64,000 nucleotides of DNA from Rhizobium rhizoryzae (GTDB taxonomy: Bacteria; Pseudomonadota; Alphaproteobacteria; Rhizobiales; Rhizobiaceae). The translations under genes were made by a program, and so were the position numbers. The DNA lies in the NCBI RefSeq assembly GCF_011046895.1, contig NZ_CP049250.1, positions 3,198,501-3,262,500 on the forward strand, written 5' to 3'. The notes under the pieces were generated by a model that did no database searches, had not been told where the DNA came from, and saw only the letters and a program-made list of their open reading frames with translations. Shown in pieces: positions 17,756-25,803 of the stretch; within the stretch, counting starts at the first letter, position 1; each line of letters opens with the position of its first letter.

Positions 17756-18328
17756 TTATCCTCTCATATGGCTGGTCAACATGGTCTTGCTGGCCCGGCG
17801 CAGGGCGCGCACAAGCTCGGTGTCACGGTCGCGGAAGAACCGCGCCTGCTTCACGTTGGAAATCCTGGCCGATGGCAGCATCGGAAAGGTCACAACGGAA
17901 ATTTCCCAGAGGTCCGCCTCCAGAATACGGCGAACGCCCGTCTTCGCGTCCTGTCTCGCGCGTATGGTACGAAAGCCGATGGAAAGCCCGTCCAGCGCGC
18001 CGGTCTTCATCAGCGCGTGTACCTCGCGGGCGCGGGCCACGCCGGGGGCAAGCTTGCCCTCCACGTAAAGGCCTCGACTGTCCTCGCGAATGCTTTCCCA
18101 CGCGCCGATCGGCTCGTTCGGGTCGTGCTGGTAGAGCATGCGCACACCCTTTGCGCCGCGCTCCACAAGACTGTTGAGAAAGGCTCCGCGCTCGATCACG
18201 TCCTTGCCGAGGTCCACCTCGCCAAACACGCTGGCATAGCCGGAAAAGCTGCCATCACCGCCGAGTTCGGACAGCGTCAGGCTCGCAAATTTGCGCACGG
18301 TCGGGCGTGGCCCGCGATAAGCGTGCAT
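17756..18328 (-). CDS. GTA gp4, HK97-family prohead protease
   Basis: 190 residues from the ATG at 18328, preceded by a good ribosome site (CAGGAGACCTTC); a longer reading from 18388 lacks one. Contains GYASVFGEVDLGKDVIERGA, the catalytic His in YQHDPNEPIGAW and the Ser in GALDGLSIGFRT, as in U9/S78 prohead proteases. Processes the capsid precursor encoded just downstream. Confidence 0.93.
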   Translation of the reverse strand: MHAYRGPRPTVRKFASLTLSELGGDGSFSGYASVFGEVDLGKDVIERGAFLNSLVERGAKGVRMLYQHDPNEPIGAWESIREDSRGLYVEGKLAPGVARAREVHALMKTGALDGLSIGFRTIRARQDAKTGVRRILEADLWEISVVTFPMLPSARISNVKQARFFRDRDTELVRALRRASKTMLTSHMRG

Positions 18329-18356
18329 GAAGGTCTCCTGCAAAAATGAAATCGCT

Positions 18357-18689
18357 TCAGGATTGTTTTTCGCCGTCCGGCTTCGCACCGAACCGTCCGG
18401 CCACGCGCACCAGAGCGCCCAGCACCCACCAGGCGGAAAGGCTGGCCGCGGCAGAACCGGAAAGGGCGGTTTCCAACGCTGTCAGCTGGCCCACCAGCCC
18501 CAGCCGTTCGGAAAGCCATATGCCAACCGGCGCGCCAAACATCACGCCGCAGCAGGCGCCGGTCAGAAAGCGGCTCACCGCCTCCTTCCAGCTTTCGGGC
18601 AGAAGATAGACGAGCGACACCCATGCCCCCGCCGTCGCTCCCACCATGCGCGCGGCCAGCATGCCGCCATCGTGGCCAAGGTCAGCCAT
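18357..18689 (-). CDS. GTA-linked DUF6107 membrane protein (gp3.5 position)
   Basis: 110 residues with hydrophobic segments AGAWVSLVYLLPES, FLTGACCGVMFGAPVGIWL and AAASLSAWWVLGALVRV. The family is found between portal and protease in rhizobial GTA clusters; role unknown. It ends 28 bp before gp4 and is preceded by a RIME-like locus. Confidence 0.8.
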   Translation of the reverse strand: MADLGHDGGMLAARMVGATAGAWVSLVYLLPESWKEAVSRFLTGACCGVMFGAPVGIWLSERLGLVGQLTALETALSGSAAASLSAWWVLGALVRVAGRFGAKPDGEKQS

Positions 18690-18741
18690 CGTCGTTCACC
18701 TCAATTGGAATTTTTGGGATTGGATATTGGAGGATAAAGCA

Positions 18742-18919
18742 ACCCCCTCTGGTCTACCGACCATCTCCCCCTCAAGGGGGGAGATTGGCAGGAGGCAAGC
18801 GCTCGATCTCTCTCATCTCTAAGCGCACCGCGATCGGTAGCTTCGTCAGGTGCAAAGAGCGAGCCACGAGTCGATCTCCCCCCTTGAGGGGGAGATGTCC
18901 GGCAGGACAGAGGGGGGTA
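18742..18919. repeat. RIME-like palindromic repeat locus D
   Basis: About 178 bp in the 320-bp space between portal and DUF6107. Left arm CCCCCTCTGGTCTACCGACC followed by CATCTCCCCCTC hairpin; right arm GGGGGAGATGTCCGGCAGGA then CAGAGGGGGG. The rest of the gap (18920-19009) shows nothing recognisable. Confidence 0.8.
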
Positions 18920-19009
18920 AAGCGGCAACAGAAGTCGGCGAAACCTCAGTCGCGCCAACCCCTTACCCCCAGCCCCTCACACTCTGATTCAGCCGCTTCA
19001 CAGATTGAT

Positions 19010-20200
19010 TCAATAGCCGACGGCCTGCCGCTTTTCCTCGTCGCTGAGAAAGCTCGCGCCCCCGATCCGGCTCCACAGCGCGTCGCGCTCGGCAGAAAGA
19101 CCCGGCAGTTGGTCGAGGTCCGGCTGCAGGCGCAGGGGCTCGCCATAGAGATCGGAGAACCAGGCGGAAAGGCTCGCCGCGGTTCGCGTCAGCAGCGGCA
19201 CCACCGTCAGACGGAAGAGCGAACGGTTCGCCTCCTGATAATTGGCATAGGTGATGTCACCCGGAATGCCCATCAGCATCGGCGGCACACCCAGTGCCAA
19301 GGCAATGTCGCGCGCGGCCCCGTTGCGGGCGGCCTCGAAATCCATGTCTTTCGGGGAAAGCCCCATCGCCTTCCAGTCCAGCCCGCCCTCCAGAAGCAGC
19401 GGACGCCCGGCATTCACAGCCCCCTGATAGCCCGCCTCCAGTTCCGCCTTCAGCCGGTCGTAGGCGTCGGGCGAAAGATTGCCGCCCTCTTTCGGCTGAT
19501 AGACCAGCGCACCGGATGGGCGCGCCGAGTTGTCCAGCAGCCCCTTGCTCCAGCGGGCACAGGCATTGTGCAGGTCGATGGCAGAGCCTGCGGAACCCAG
19601 CGGCGAAAGCCCGCCGTGATCGTCCAGCGGATGAAACAGCTTCAGATGCAGAAGCCCTGCCCCGTCCTCCGAGAAGGCAGGAATGCGCCGTGTTCGTGGC
19701 CCCACCCGGTAGTCATAGGCAACCGGCCAGCCATCGCTGCCTGCCACCACGCTCACGCGGTCGGGCCGCAGCAGATGCAGTTCGCGCGGCGTTCCGGCCA
19801 GCATCAGAGGTTCCAGGTAGGAACTGCCGGACAGAAGCAGGTGCCCGAACAGCATTTCCAGAAATTCCGGCCCCGCCTGCCGTGCATTGGGCCGCGCCAG
19901 AAGGGTCAGGACGGGATGCTCCTTCAGTTCCCGCTCGCCGGAATAAACAAGCTAGGGGGCGCTTGCCGCCGCCTCTGCCACCATGCGCACGGCGCGATAG
20001 GCCACGGGGTTTCGCATCAGGCCATGGCGGGCAAGGCTCGCATAGCTTCGCCCACCACCCGGATTTCCCCTCTCGCCGGTCAGCAGCGCCAGAGCCCCGC
20101 CTGCTCCCAGTCCTGCGACCACTCCTTGCGCCTTTCGCTCGGAAGCGGCCACGGCTTTGCCTTTGTCCGTGGAAGCCCACGGCCATCGAAACAGGTTCAT
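19010..20200 (-). pseudogene. GTA gp3 portal protein with an in-frame amber stop
   Basis: Full-length HK97-family portal (about 396 codons) on one continuous frame from the ATG at 20200 (MNLFRWPWAS) to 19010, except for TAG at 19952-19954. The stop lies after residue 82 (AEAAASAP) and is followed directly by LVYSGERELKEHPVLTLLAR, the normal portal continuation where a Trp is expected; TGG to TAG is a single transition. Downstream motifs are intact: SSYLEPLMLAGTPRELHLLR, GVPPMLMGIPGDITYANYQE and ANRSLF. The portal is essential for DNA packaging, so the cluster may be non-functional unless the stop is suppressed or is a sequencing error. A re-start at ATG 19855 would give a 281-residue fragment. 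Confidence 0.88.
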
Positions 20201-20248
20201 TGATGTATCCCTAAATTCAGTTCAGTGGGAAATCAGCCCAATGGGAAA

Positions 20249-20896
20249 TCAACCCAGGCGCAGACCGATGGCGGTCGCGAAGATCACGCCGAACAGGCCG
20301 ATCTCTTCGGCACGGTTCAGGCCATTCACCACACGCCGTGCACCCACCCAGTCGCTGGCGTGGTCGTTGAAGAAATCGCACAGTGCATGGCCAGTAAACT
20401 TGCCGGCAATCATGCCGTCGAACAGGATTTTCACTGCCCTCTCCGGCTCCATGGCCTTTTCCGGCGCATCGTCTATGCCATAGGTGCGGTAGTTGTCCCG
20501 CCCGGTAATCTGCACCAGACCCCTCCCGCGAAAGCGCCAGCCATCGCCGCTCTCGCCGCGCCCATTGCCCATGCGGTTTGAGTAGACACGGTTGGCAATG
20601 CGCTCCGGCTTCCTGGCAAACTCATGTTCCTCACCCGGCAGGAAGTATTTCGGAAAGACTCTTCGAAGACCCTCGGCGGAATAGTTGAGGTTCTCCTCCA
20701 CCGGCTGCATGGCCCCTCCCGTCTCGTGAAAGGCGGTGGCGAGGCAATAGGCCAGAAACCGCGGATCGTGCTTTGCATACTTCGCCTCCCAGGCGCTTAA
20801 GAGCACCTCGTGCCCTGCCCTTGCCGCATCCGTTAGCTTCCCTTCATGCAGCCTTGCCCGCACCTGATCGAAATAGCGCGCCCGTTCAACTCTCAT
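20249..20896 (-). CDS. GH19-family endolysin (chitinase-like muramidase)
   Basis: 215 residues from the ATG at 20896, preceded by GGAGAG; a longer frame to 20959 has no such site. GH19 core: FLAYCLATAFHETGGAMQPV with catalytic-type Glu in HETGG, then GWRFRGRGLVQITGRDNYRT. No signal peptide, so a holin or similar would be needed for export. Lies between portal and terminase in the GTA cluster, where GTA clusters normally have no gene. Probably cleaves peptidoglycan at release or entry. Confidence 0.88.
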   Translation of the reverse strand: MRVERARYFDQVRARLHEGKLTDAARAGHEVLLSAWEAKYAKHDPRFLAYCLATAFHETGGAMQPVEENLNYSAEGLRRVFPKYFLPGEEHEFARKPERIANRVYSNRMGNGRGESGDGWRFRGRGLVQITGRDNYRTYGIDDAPEKAMEPERAVKILFDGMIAGKFTGHALCDFFNDHASDWVGARRVVNGLNRAEEIGLFGVIFATAIGLRLG

Positions 20897-21110
20897 GCGA
20901 ATCTCTCCGTCAGCGTCTGCGCGTTGAAGCTGCAGCGCCGGGATTAACCGTAACGGCATCTTCTTGGCAGAACTTATGCAAATGTTTCAATCGATTTTAA
21001 AAATTGCTAATCGGTTTAGGTGGTTAGCACCCTATTTACTTCCCGATAACTGTATGGAACCAACGGCCAGCGCGGCAGTTATTGGGCCTGCGACTGTTCG
21101 GAAGGAGATC

Positions 21111-21263
21111 ATGATGATGCAGCAGCCAGCACCGGTTCAACCCGCTGTGACCACACCAAAGCAACAGATTCCGCAGCATTTGGTCGATCGCCTCGAATCC
21201 GAATGGCGCCAGATGCGCGAAACCGCTTCCGCACCGGTCATCTCTATCCCGGTCAAGCGCTAA
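21111..21263 (+). CDS. Small hypothetical protein, opposite strand to the GTA cluster
   Basis: 50 residues starting MMMQQPAPVQ behind a strong ribosome site (GGAAGGAG), Pro/Gln-rich at the N-terminus and polar later (QHLVDRLESEWRQMRETASA). An in-frame ATG at 20964 would give 99 residues but has no ribosome site. A strong plus-strand terminator 90 bp downstream supports a real transcript. No function recognised. Confidence 0.6.
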   Translation: MMMQQPAPVQPAVTTPKQQIPQHLVDRLESEWRQMRETASAPVISIPVKR

Positions 21264-21349
21264 TCCCGTTTACATCAAGAACATCGGCTGCGCCGCTTTG
21301 AGAAGAAAGCTGGCCTTCAAGGCAGACTGATGCACAAGATCCAGATTTG

Positions 21350-21388
21350 AAGCCGCTGCCTCCCCGACCTCGGAGGCGCGGCTTTTTT
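21350..21388 (+). terminator. Rho-independent terminator after the 50-residue ORF
   Basis: GC-rich stem with arms GCCGCTGCCTCC and GGAGGCGCGGC followed by six T on the plus strand. Confidence 0.85.
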
Positions 21389-21555
21389 GATACGTTCAGC
21401 GTCCCATACAAAGGGCGCTCATAGATTTGGTGACGAAAGCAGATATGCACTGCCATGCATACTCGGGAGGATCGGCCACCCGAGCCAAGGCGAAGGCCTC
21501 GTCATCAACTGGAGGTGAGCTATGTGGTTATTTCCATTCAGCTTCACTCATAGAA

Positions 21556-21597
21556 TAAGAAAAACCCGCACGGGCTGGCAGGCTGACGTGCGGGTTA
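21556..21597 (-). terminator. Terminator of the RES-Xre operon
   Basis: Perfect 10-bp stem AACCCGCACG (21563) / CGTGCGGGTT (21587); read on the minus strand it runs into TTTTTCTTATTC. It lies about 100 bp after the RES toxin stop. Confidence 0.75.
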
Positions 21598-21699
21598 ACT
21601 TCATAATCTAAGAGCAACGGAGGCGGGGTTAGCGCCCTGTCTCCACTCCAGCTCTCAATATAATCCCAACCTCCACCATCGGCAAGATGCCCCCTCACC

Positions 21700-22422
21700 T
21701 CAACTCACCGCCAGCACCTGGCCGGTATCGTATTGCCGCACGAAATCCACGCGCGCACCGTTCCAGTGGTAGCAATAATGCCGTCCTTGCGTGGGGATGG
21801 GGATGACATCGGGCCAGAATAGGCCGATGCATTGGCCGCCCGGCATCCGCACGCTATCCCACAACAGTCCGTCACTGCCCGCATCGCGAAGCCTGCGGCC
21901 CTCAATCTGCGAAGCCGCATAATCCGCTTCGTTCAGAACGTCAGGCACGGCGTTTACATCGTGCAGATACCGGTCCACGCTTCCCACCAGCACCCGGAAA
22001 TCCGAAGTCCATCCGGCAGACTGGTTCGTCGCCGCCATGAAGTTCTGGTGGTGATGGATCGTTTCCGCCAGCGCCACGTCCTCCCTGTCGCCTGCGTAAT
22101 AGATGCCATAGCGTCCGTCGGAGAAACGCCCCGGCCTTGCCGTGGAGCAATGCACGAAGGGCGCCATCACAAGGCTTGCGCCCGGTCCGCTCACCCGCCT
22201 GTGCGCGGGCACTTTGCCCAGATCACCCACCTCGAAGCGAATGCGAGGGTTGGTCTTCGCCTCCACCGCCACCAGCGCCTCCCAGTCGCGCGGGTCGGCA
22301 ATGTCTTCAAACAGATCGATCGGCGGGTAGATGGAGCGTATGATCCGGAAAGTCTGCGGCCATTCGACATGGCAAAGCACGGCGTCACCGCTCACCAGGC
22401 ACCCCGCTCCGCATCCAGCCAT
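21700..22422 (-). CDS. RES-domain toxin (NAD+-degrading)
   Basis: Up to 240 residues. The RES fold is visible as TFRIIRSIYPPIDLFEDIAD, then HCSTARPGRFSDGRYGIYYA followed by GDREDVALAETIHHH, and a C-terminal LLWDSVRMPGGQCIGLFWPD. RES toxins deplete cellular NAD+. The true start may be the GTG at 22395, which overlaps the antitoxin stop (GTGA); the ATG at 22422 lies inside the antitoxin gene. Second gene of a RES-Xre module set between GTA terminase and portal genes. Confidence 0.9.
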   Translation of the reverse strand: MAGCGAGCLVSGDAVLCHVEWPQTFRIIRSIYPPIDLFEDIADPRDWEALVAVEAKTNPRIRFEVGDLGKVPAHRRVSGPGASLVMAPFVHCSTARPGRFSDGRYGIYYAGDREDVALAETIHHHQNFMAATNQSAGWTSDFRVLVGSVDRYLHDVNAVPDVLNEADYAASQIEGRRLRDAGSDGLLWDSVRMPGGQCIGLFWPDVIPIPTQGRHYCYHWNGARVDFVRQYDTGQVLAVS

Positions 22423-22805
22423 TTCCGCATGGCGGAGAGATCGGAGAGCTCGCCACGGAGCATCAGATCGAGTGCCGATTGTCCGCCAAAGGCTGCGTTC
22501 GGCGTCTTGATCCAGGCATAGCCCCGCGCAGGCTCCTTGAAAAGGTAACGCAGACCTTTGTGAATACCCATCAGATGCGCCATCCGCATCTTCAGATCAC
22601 GCGGAATCCGCCCCGTGTTCCCTTCTTTCCACCGCGCCCAGGTGCGTGCGGAAACTCCGCCCAGCAACGTGCAGGCTTGCGCATCCGTTATATCCCAGAC
22701 CTTGAACAGGTTCACTGTGGTGCGCGCCAAGGCTGCCGCTTCCGCATCGGTAATCTCGGCAGACATCGCATCGGCAGGTGTGGAGGCTATCGGCTGAAGC
22801 TGCAT
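22392..22805 (-). CDS. Xre/MbcA/ParS-type antitoxin of the RES module
   Basis: 137 residues from the ATG at 22805, preceded by GAAGGAGAAGG; in-frame upstream ATGs lack such a site. Helix-turn-helix region DAQACTLLGGVSARTWARWK and the C-terminal toxin-binding domain (GIHKGLRYLFKEPARGYAWI, then LDLMLRGELSDLSAMRKWLD). Neutralises the RES toxin and should repress its own promoter through the palindrome 37 bp upstream. Confidence 0.92.
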   Translation of the reverse strand: MQLQPIASTPADAMSAEITDAEAAALARTTVNLFKVWDITDAQACTLLGGVSARTWARWKEGNTGRIPRDLKMRMAHLMGIHKGLRYLFKEPARGYAWIKTPNAAFGGQSALDLMLRGELSDLSAMRKWLDAERGAW

Positions 22806-22841
22806 GATACCTTCTCCTTCTGGCATAAATATAACCTCATT

Positions 22842-22855
22842 TTGCCAAATGGCAA
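22842..22855. promoter_or_regulatory. Probable autoregulatory operator of RES-Xre
   Basis: Perfect inverted repeat TTGCCA-AA-TGGCAA, 37 bp upstream of the antitoxin start and just beyond the terminase stop at 22865. Position and symmetry fit autorepression by the Xre-type antitoxin. Confidence 0.6.
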
Positions 22856-22864
22856 CTTGCGACC

Positions 22865-24283
22865 TCACAACCCCCGCACCCTTGGCTCACTGCTTCCCTC
22901 CAGCATCAGCGCCGTCAGCGCCCAGACCAATGCATCCAGCCGGTCGGGAGAGCGCCCGCCGGAAAGCCCGTCCGGGCCGAAATCGCACATCTGGTCTTCG
23001 AGTGCTGAGAACCGTCCGGCATGGGCCACCCGCCCCTGTTCATAGAGTGCGGCCACCGGTTCGGCGCGGGTAAACTTGCCTCGTGTTGCCCGCACCTCAG
23101 TCAGCGGCAGTGTCTGGTCTATGCTTCTCAGCATGGCCGCCACCATCTCGCCGCCCTGGTTTACCTCCGCCACCACCCGATCGGCGGAAAAGCGGCGATA
23201 AGCCTTCACCACTTCCTGCGCCCATCCGGCGGGGCTCAGGCCCTCGGCAGAACAATCGGCCAGCACCACGGCGCGGCCTGTCTGTTCCACGCCCGCCACC
23301 ACAATGCCGCAGACGGAGTTTGAACCGGAACCGCTCGGCGGGTCCACCGCCACCACGATCCGCCGCAGCGCGCCGGTGAAACGAATGCGCAGCGCGTCGA
23401 GGTCGGCCCGCTTCCACAGCGCGTCTGGCCTGTCGTCGATCAACTCGCCGTCCAGTTCCTGACGACCCAGACGGCTGCCGCCATAGCGCGCCTCCAGCCC
23501 TTTCACGAAAGCGGGCGCAAGATTGGCCGCATTGTCGCGGGTGGAAATCTTCACCAGACGCGTGCCTTCCTCGGCGATCAGCCGCTTCAAAATCGGCACC
23601 GGCCTTGGCGTCGTCGTCACCAGCTGGCGCGGATCGTCGCCCAGTCGCAGACCGAATTGCAGCATGTCGAACGTGTCGTCGGCATATTTCCACTTGGCCA
23701 GTTCATCGCACCAGGCAAAATGAAACTGTGGCCCGCGCAGGCTTTCCGGATCCTCGGAGGAGAAGACCTGCGCCATCGCGCCGTTCGGCCAGATCAGCCT
23801 GCGCCGCGATGGTTCGAAATCCGGCCTTTGTCTGCGGGCAATCCGGCAGATACCGGAAACGCCATCGATCATAACCTCACGGGCATCGCCCAGCGTTTCC
23901 GCCACCAGCGCAATCCGAAGCTCGCTTCGCTGCCCGGCACTGGCCAGCGCATGCACCCATTCGGCCCCGGCGCGTGTCTTGCCGGACCCTCGTCCGCCCA
24001 TGATCAGCCAGGTGCGCCAGTCACCCGTCGGCGGCTGCTGGTCCAGCCGCCCCTGCAGCGCCCAGCTGTGGCGCATACGAAGGGCGTGTCGCTGCCATAA
24101 GGGTCCATCTTCCGCCATTTCATCGCGTCGATCCGGCATGGATCGTTGCAAAATAGTGGCCTGCGAAGCCTGCATGTGTCCCAACAGGTAACGGCCAAAA
24201 CGAAGACCCGCCGTACGCTCATCCAGAATGCGGTTCATGTCCTGCTCGAATGTCTGCGCAATCTCCACGGCCTGCTGCATCAT
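22865..24283 (-). CDS. GTA gp2, terminase large subunit
   Basis: DNA-packaging motor. Walker A is IMGGRGSGKTRAGAEW, Walker B region FAWCDELAKWK, motif VTTTPRPVPILKRL, and the nuclease domain includes VVAVDPPSGSGSNSVCGIVV, AEVNQGGEMV and SPDRLDALVWALTALM. The start is uncertain: the frame is open to an ATG at 24397, but most homologues begin 25-60 residues before GDWRTW. I give the ATG at 24283; 24139 and 24118 are alternatives. Upstream sequence overlaps the gp1 reading frame. Confidence 0.93.
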   Translation of the reverse strand: MMQQAVEIAQTFEQDMNRILDERTAGLRFGRYLLGHMQASQATILQRSMPDRRDEMAEDGPLWQRHALRMRHSWALQGRLDQQPPTGDWRTWLIMGGRGSGKTRAGAEWVHALASAGQRSELRIALVAETLGDAREVMIDGVSGICRIARRQRPDFEPSRRRLIWPNGAMAQVFSSEDPESLRGPQFHFAWCDELAKWKYADDTFDMLQFGLRLGDDPRQLVTTTPRPVPILKRLIAEEGTRLVKISTRDNAANLAPAFVKGLEARYGGSRLGRQELDGELIDDRPDALWKRADLDALRIRFTGALRRIVVAVDPPSGSGSNSVCGIVVAGVEQTGRAVVLADCSAEGLSPAGWAQEVVKAYRRFSADRVVAEVNQGGEMVAAMLRSIDQTLPLTEVRATRGKFTRAEPVAALYEQGRVAHAGRFSALEDQMCDFGPDGLSGGRSPDRLDALVWALTALMLEGSSEPRVRGL

Positions 24284-24809
24284 CGGCGGGCGGATCGGCG
24301 CCAGCCGCACTCCCCTCGCCAGTACCAGCGCATTCGCGGCGCTTCCAGTCGTCAAACAGTTCGCGGGCGCGGTCTTCGATAAGCTTGGCAACTTCATGGA
24401 CTGCCTCCGGATAGCCGTTTTCGCTCGCCGCCCGCTCCTCTTCGCGCTCGAGGTCCAGCATCAGCTGACGTTGCAGGCTGTCGACCTTCTCGATCGTGCG
24501 GACAATCAGGCTCATGGCATCGGTGGCGGCCTTCAGGTCGGCTCGCGCCAGCTTCTGGACTGCCTCGTCGCCACCATCGCAAAGCTCTGCCGCTTTGGCA
24601 CGAAGATCACGAAAGGCAATGAATTGCGCTCGCATCTCGCGCATCATCTCGGCCAGAAGTGCGCGCTGCTCCTCTGCCCCCGCTGCCGCATCGGCGCTTT
24701 TCAGCTCCAGCAAAACCGCATCCGCCTGCGCGCGCATTGCGTCCGGCAGGCCGCTGCCTGCCCCTGGAAAACCAAACAGTGACAGATCGATTTCATCCAG
24801 CGCATCCAT
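24219..24809 (-). CDS. GTA gp1, small terminase-like protein
   Basis: About 196 residues from MDALDEIDLSLFGFPGAG (24809); ATGs at 24836 and 24848 are alternatives. The body is strongly helical (AEEQRALLAEMMREMRAQFI, then IEKVDSLQRQLMLDLEREEE), as expected for GTA TerS that feeds DNA to gp2. The last 40 residues (after FDDWKRRE) have unusual codon use, and the terminase frame looks like the coding frame there, so the true C-terminus may be shorter or frameshifted. First gene of the GTA cluster. Confidence 0.75.
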   Translation of the reverse strand: MDALDEIDLSLFGFPGAGSGLPDAMRAQADAVLLELKSADAAAGAEEQRALLAEMMREMRAQFIAFRDLRAKAAELCDGGDEAVQKLARADLKAATDAMSLIVRTIEKVDSLQRQLMLDLEREEERAASENGYPEAVHEVAKLIEDRARELFDDWKRRECAGTGEGSAAGADPPADDAAGRGDCADIRAGHEPHSG

Positions 24810-24843
24810 ATCCGCCACCCCGCGAAAACCCCTCATGCTGCCA

Positions 24844-24884
24844 GCCAAAAAGAAACGGCCCCGGTTTTTGTAAAACCGAGGCCG
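24844..24884 (-). terminator. Terminator-type hairpin directly upstream of GTA gp1
   Basis: Imperfect stem GGCCTCGGTTTT / AAAACCGGGGCC (minus strand) followed by GTTTCTTTTT. It lies between any upstream promoter and gp1, 8 to 35 bp before the possible start codons. It may end an upstream transcript or act as an attenuator for the GTA operon. Confidence 0.65.
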
Positions 24885-25112
24885 CCGACTGGAAGCTCTT
24901 CATAAAACTGATAGTGCGACCCAGCGCCCCAACCGTTCCCAGCGCTCTTTAACGAGCCTCTGCGAACCATCGCGCCAGTCGCAATTCTTCGACTATGCCC
25001 AAACCCTATCAAACGACCGTCACGCCGTCAAGGATTATTTTCCTAACATTATCTTTCACACACCCACGCGAGTTTGTGGTATGCTGCGAGTCGTTATGGT
25101 TGAAGCAGGAAT

Positions 25113-25415
25113 TTGCCATTGCACACACAAACCGCTTGTGATGCCCTCGCTAATGGTCTTTGCCTTGAGCTGCGATATGACGGCTTCTCTCGCGTTGTCG
25201 AAGTCCACGCTGTCGGGACAACTAAGGACGGCAACGAAGTTATGCGCGTCTGGCAGGTTCGCGGCGGTAGCAACAGCGGCGAGCGATCTGGCTGGAAGAT
25301 AATGCGGATCGATGAAGCATTCTCTGCCCACATCACCGATGAAAAATCCGAAGCGGCCCGTCACGGGTACAAACGTGGCGACCCAGCTATGCAATGGATA
25401 CGCTGTCAAATCTAG
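25113..25415 (+). CDS. Small conserved hypothetical protein (WYL-like), transposon passenger
   Basis: 100 residues beginning with TTG, preceded by AGCAGGA. Conserved-looking core: CLELRYDGFSRVVEVHAVGT, KDGNEVMRVWQVRGGSNSGE, GWKIMRIDEAF and YKRGDPAMQWIRCQL-type end. The beta-rich pattern resembles small WYL-like ligand-binding domains in rhizobial genomes, but without the DNA-binding part. First passenger gene inside the transposon's left end. Confidence 0.6.
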   Translation: MPLHTQTACDALANGLCLELRYDGFSRVVEVHAVGTTKDGNEVMRVWQVRGGSNSGERSGWKIMRIDEAFSAHITDEKSEAARHGYKRGDPAMQWIRCQI

Positions 25416-25469
25416 ACAGCCGCAATCGCAATTCCCGTCATCATGGTAGCTACAACTGGAGACGTGCAA

Positions 25470-25759
25470 TGTCAGACCAATCAAGTGTTCCACCATTCTC
25501 TCGTGACGGCGGCGCTCCGTTCATTTACTTTGATGTCGTCCCAACAAATGGAATTTTTAACGGTGCAATTCAGATCGAATTGGCTAGCCGCATAATTATT
25601 CCTGGCGACCCCGACCCCAAAATCGAGTTTCTGATTAACGGCCACTTGAGATGCAGCCCTGCGGCAGCCTTGGCTTTGAGGGACGCCATTAACAATAGTC
25701 TGCAAATGCTTGAGCAGGCGTCCATACCGCAACAAGCTGCGTCTAATACGTTGAACTAG
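25470..25759 (+). CDS. Small hypothetical protein, transposon passenger
   Basis: 96 residues from ATG 25470 with a ribosome site (CTGGAGAC). MSDQSSVPPFSRDGGAPFIY at the start, beta-rich middle (GAIQIELASRIIIPGD) and a helical end (AALALRDAINNSLQMLEQAS). No known family recognised. Followed by a hairpin shared with the converging 70-residue gene. Confidence 0.55.
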
Positions 25760-25774
25760 CACTCGCATGACCCT

Positions 25775-25803
25775 AGAAAGAAACCCGCCTACTTGGCGGG
25801 TTT
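25775..25803. terminator. Hairpin between converging passenger genes
   Basis: Stem AACCCGCC / GGCGGGTT with a five-base loop; flanked by TTTCTTTC when read on the minus strand and by a short T run on the plus strand, so it may serve both converging genes. Confidence 0.6.

Noticed and set aside
10717-18919. Repeated GATCTCCCCC-type sequences as a CRISPR array
   Set aside because: Units are inverted pairs scattered between genes, not directly repeated with uniform spacers, and there are no cas genes.
24884-25030. tRNA or known small RNA gene next to the gp1 hairpin
   Set aside because: No cloverleaf, CCA-type end or family signature could be built; kept only as a possible structured leader.
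25056-25496. 146-codon minus-strand frame in the transposon
   Set aside because: Overlaps the plus-strand passenger gene at 25113, which has a ribosome site and protein-like sequence; the minus frame has neither.
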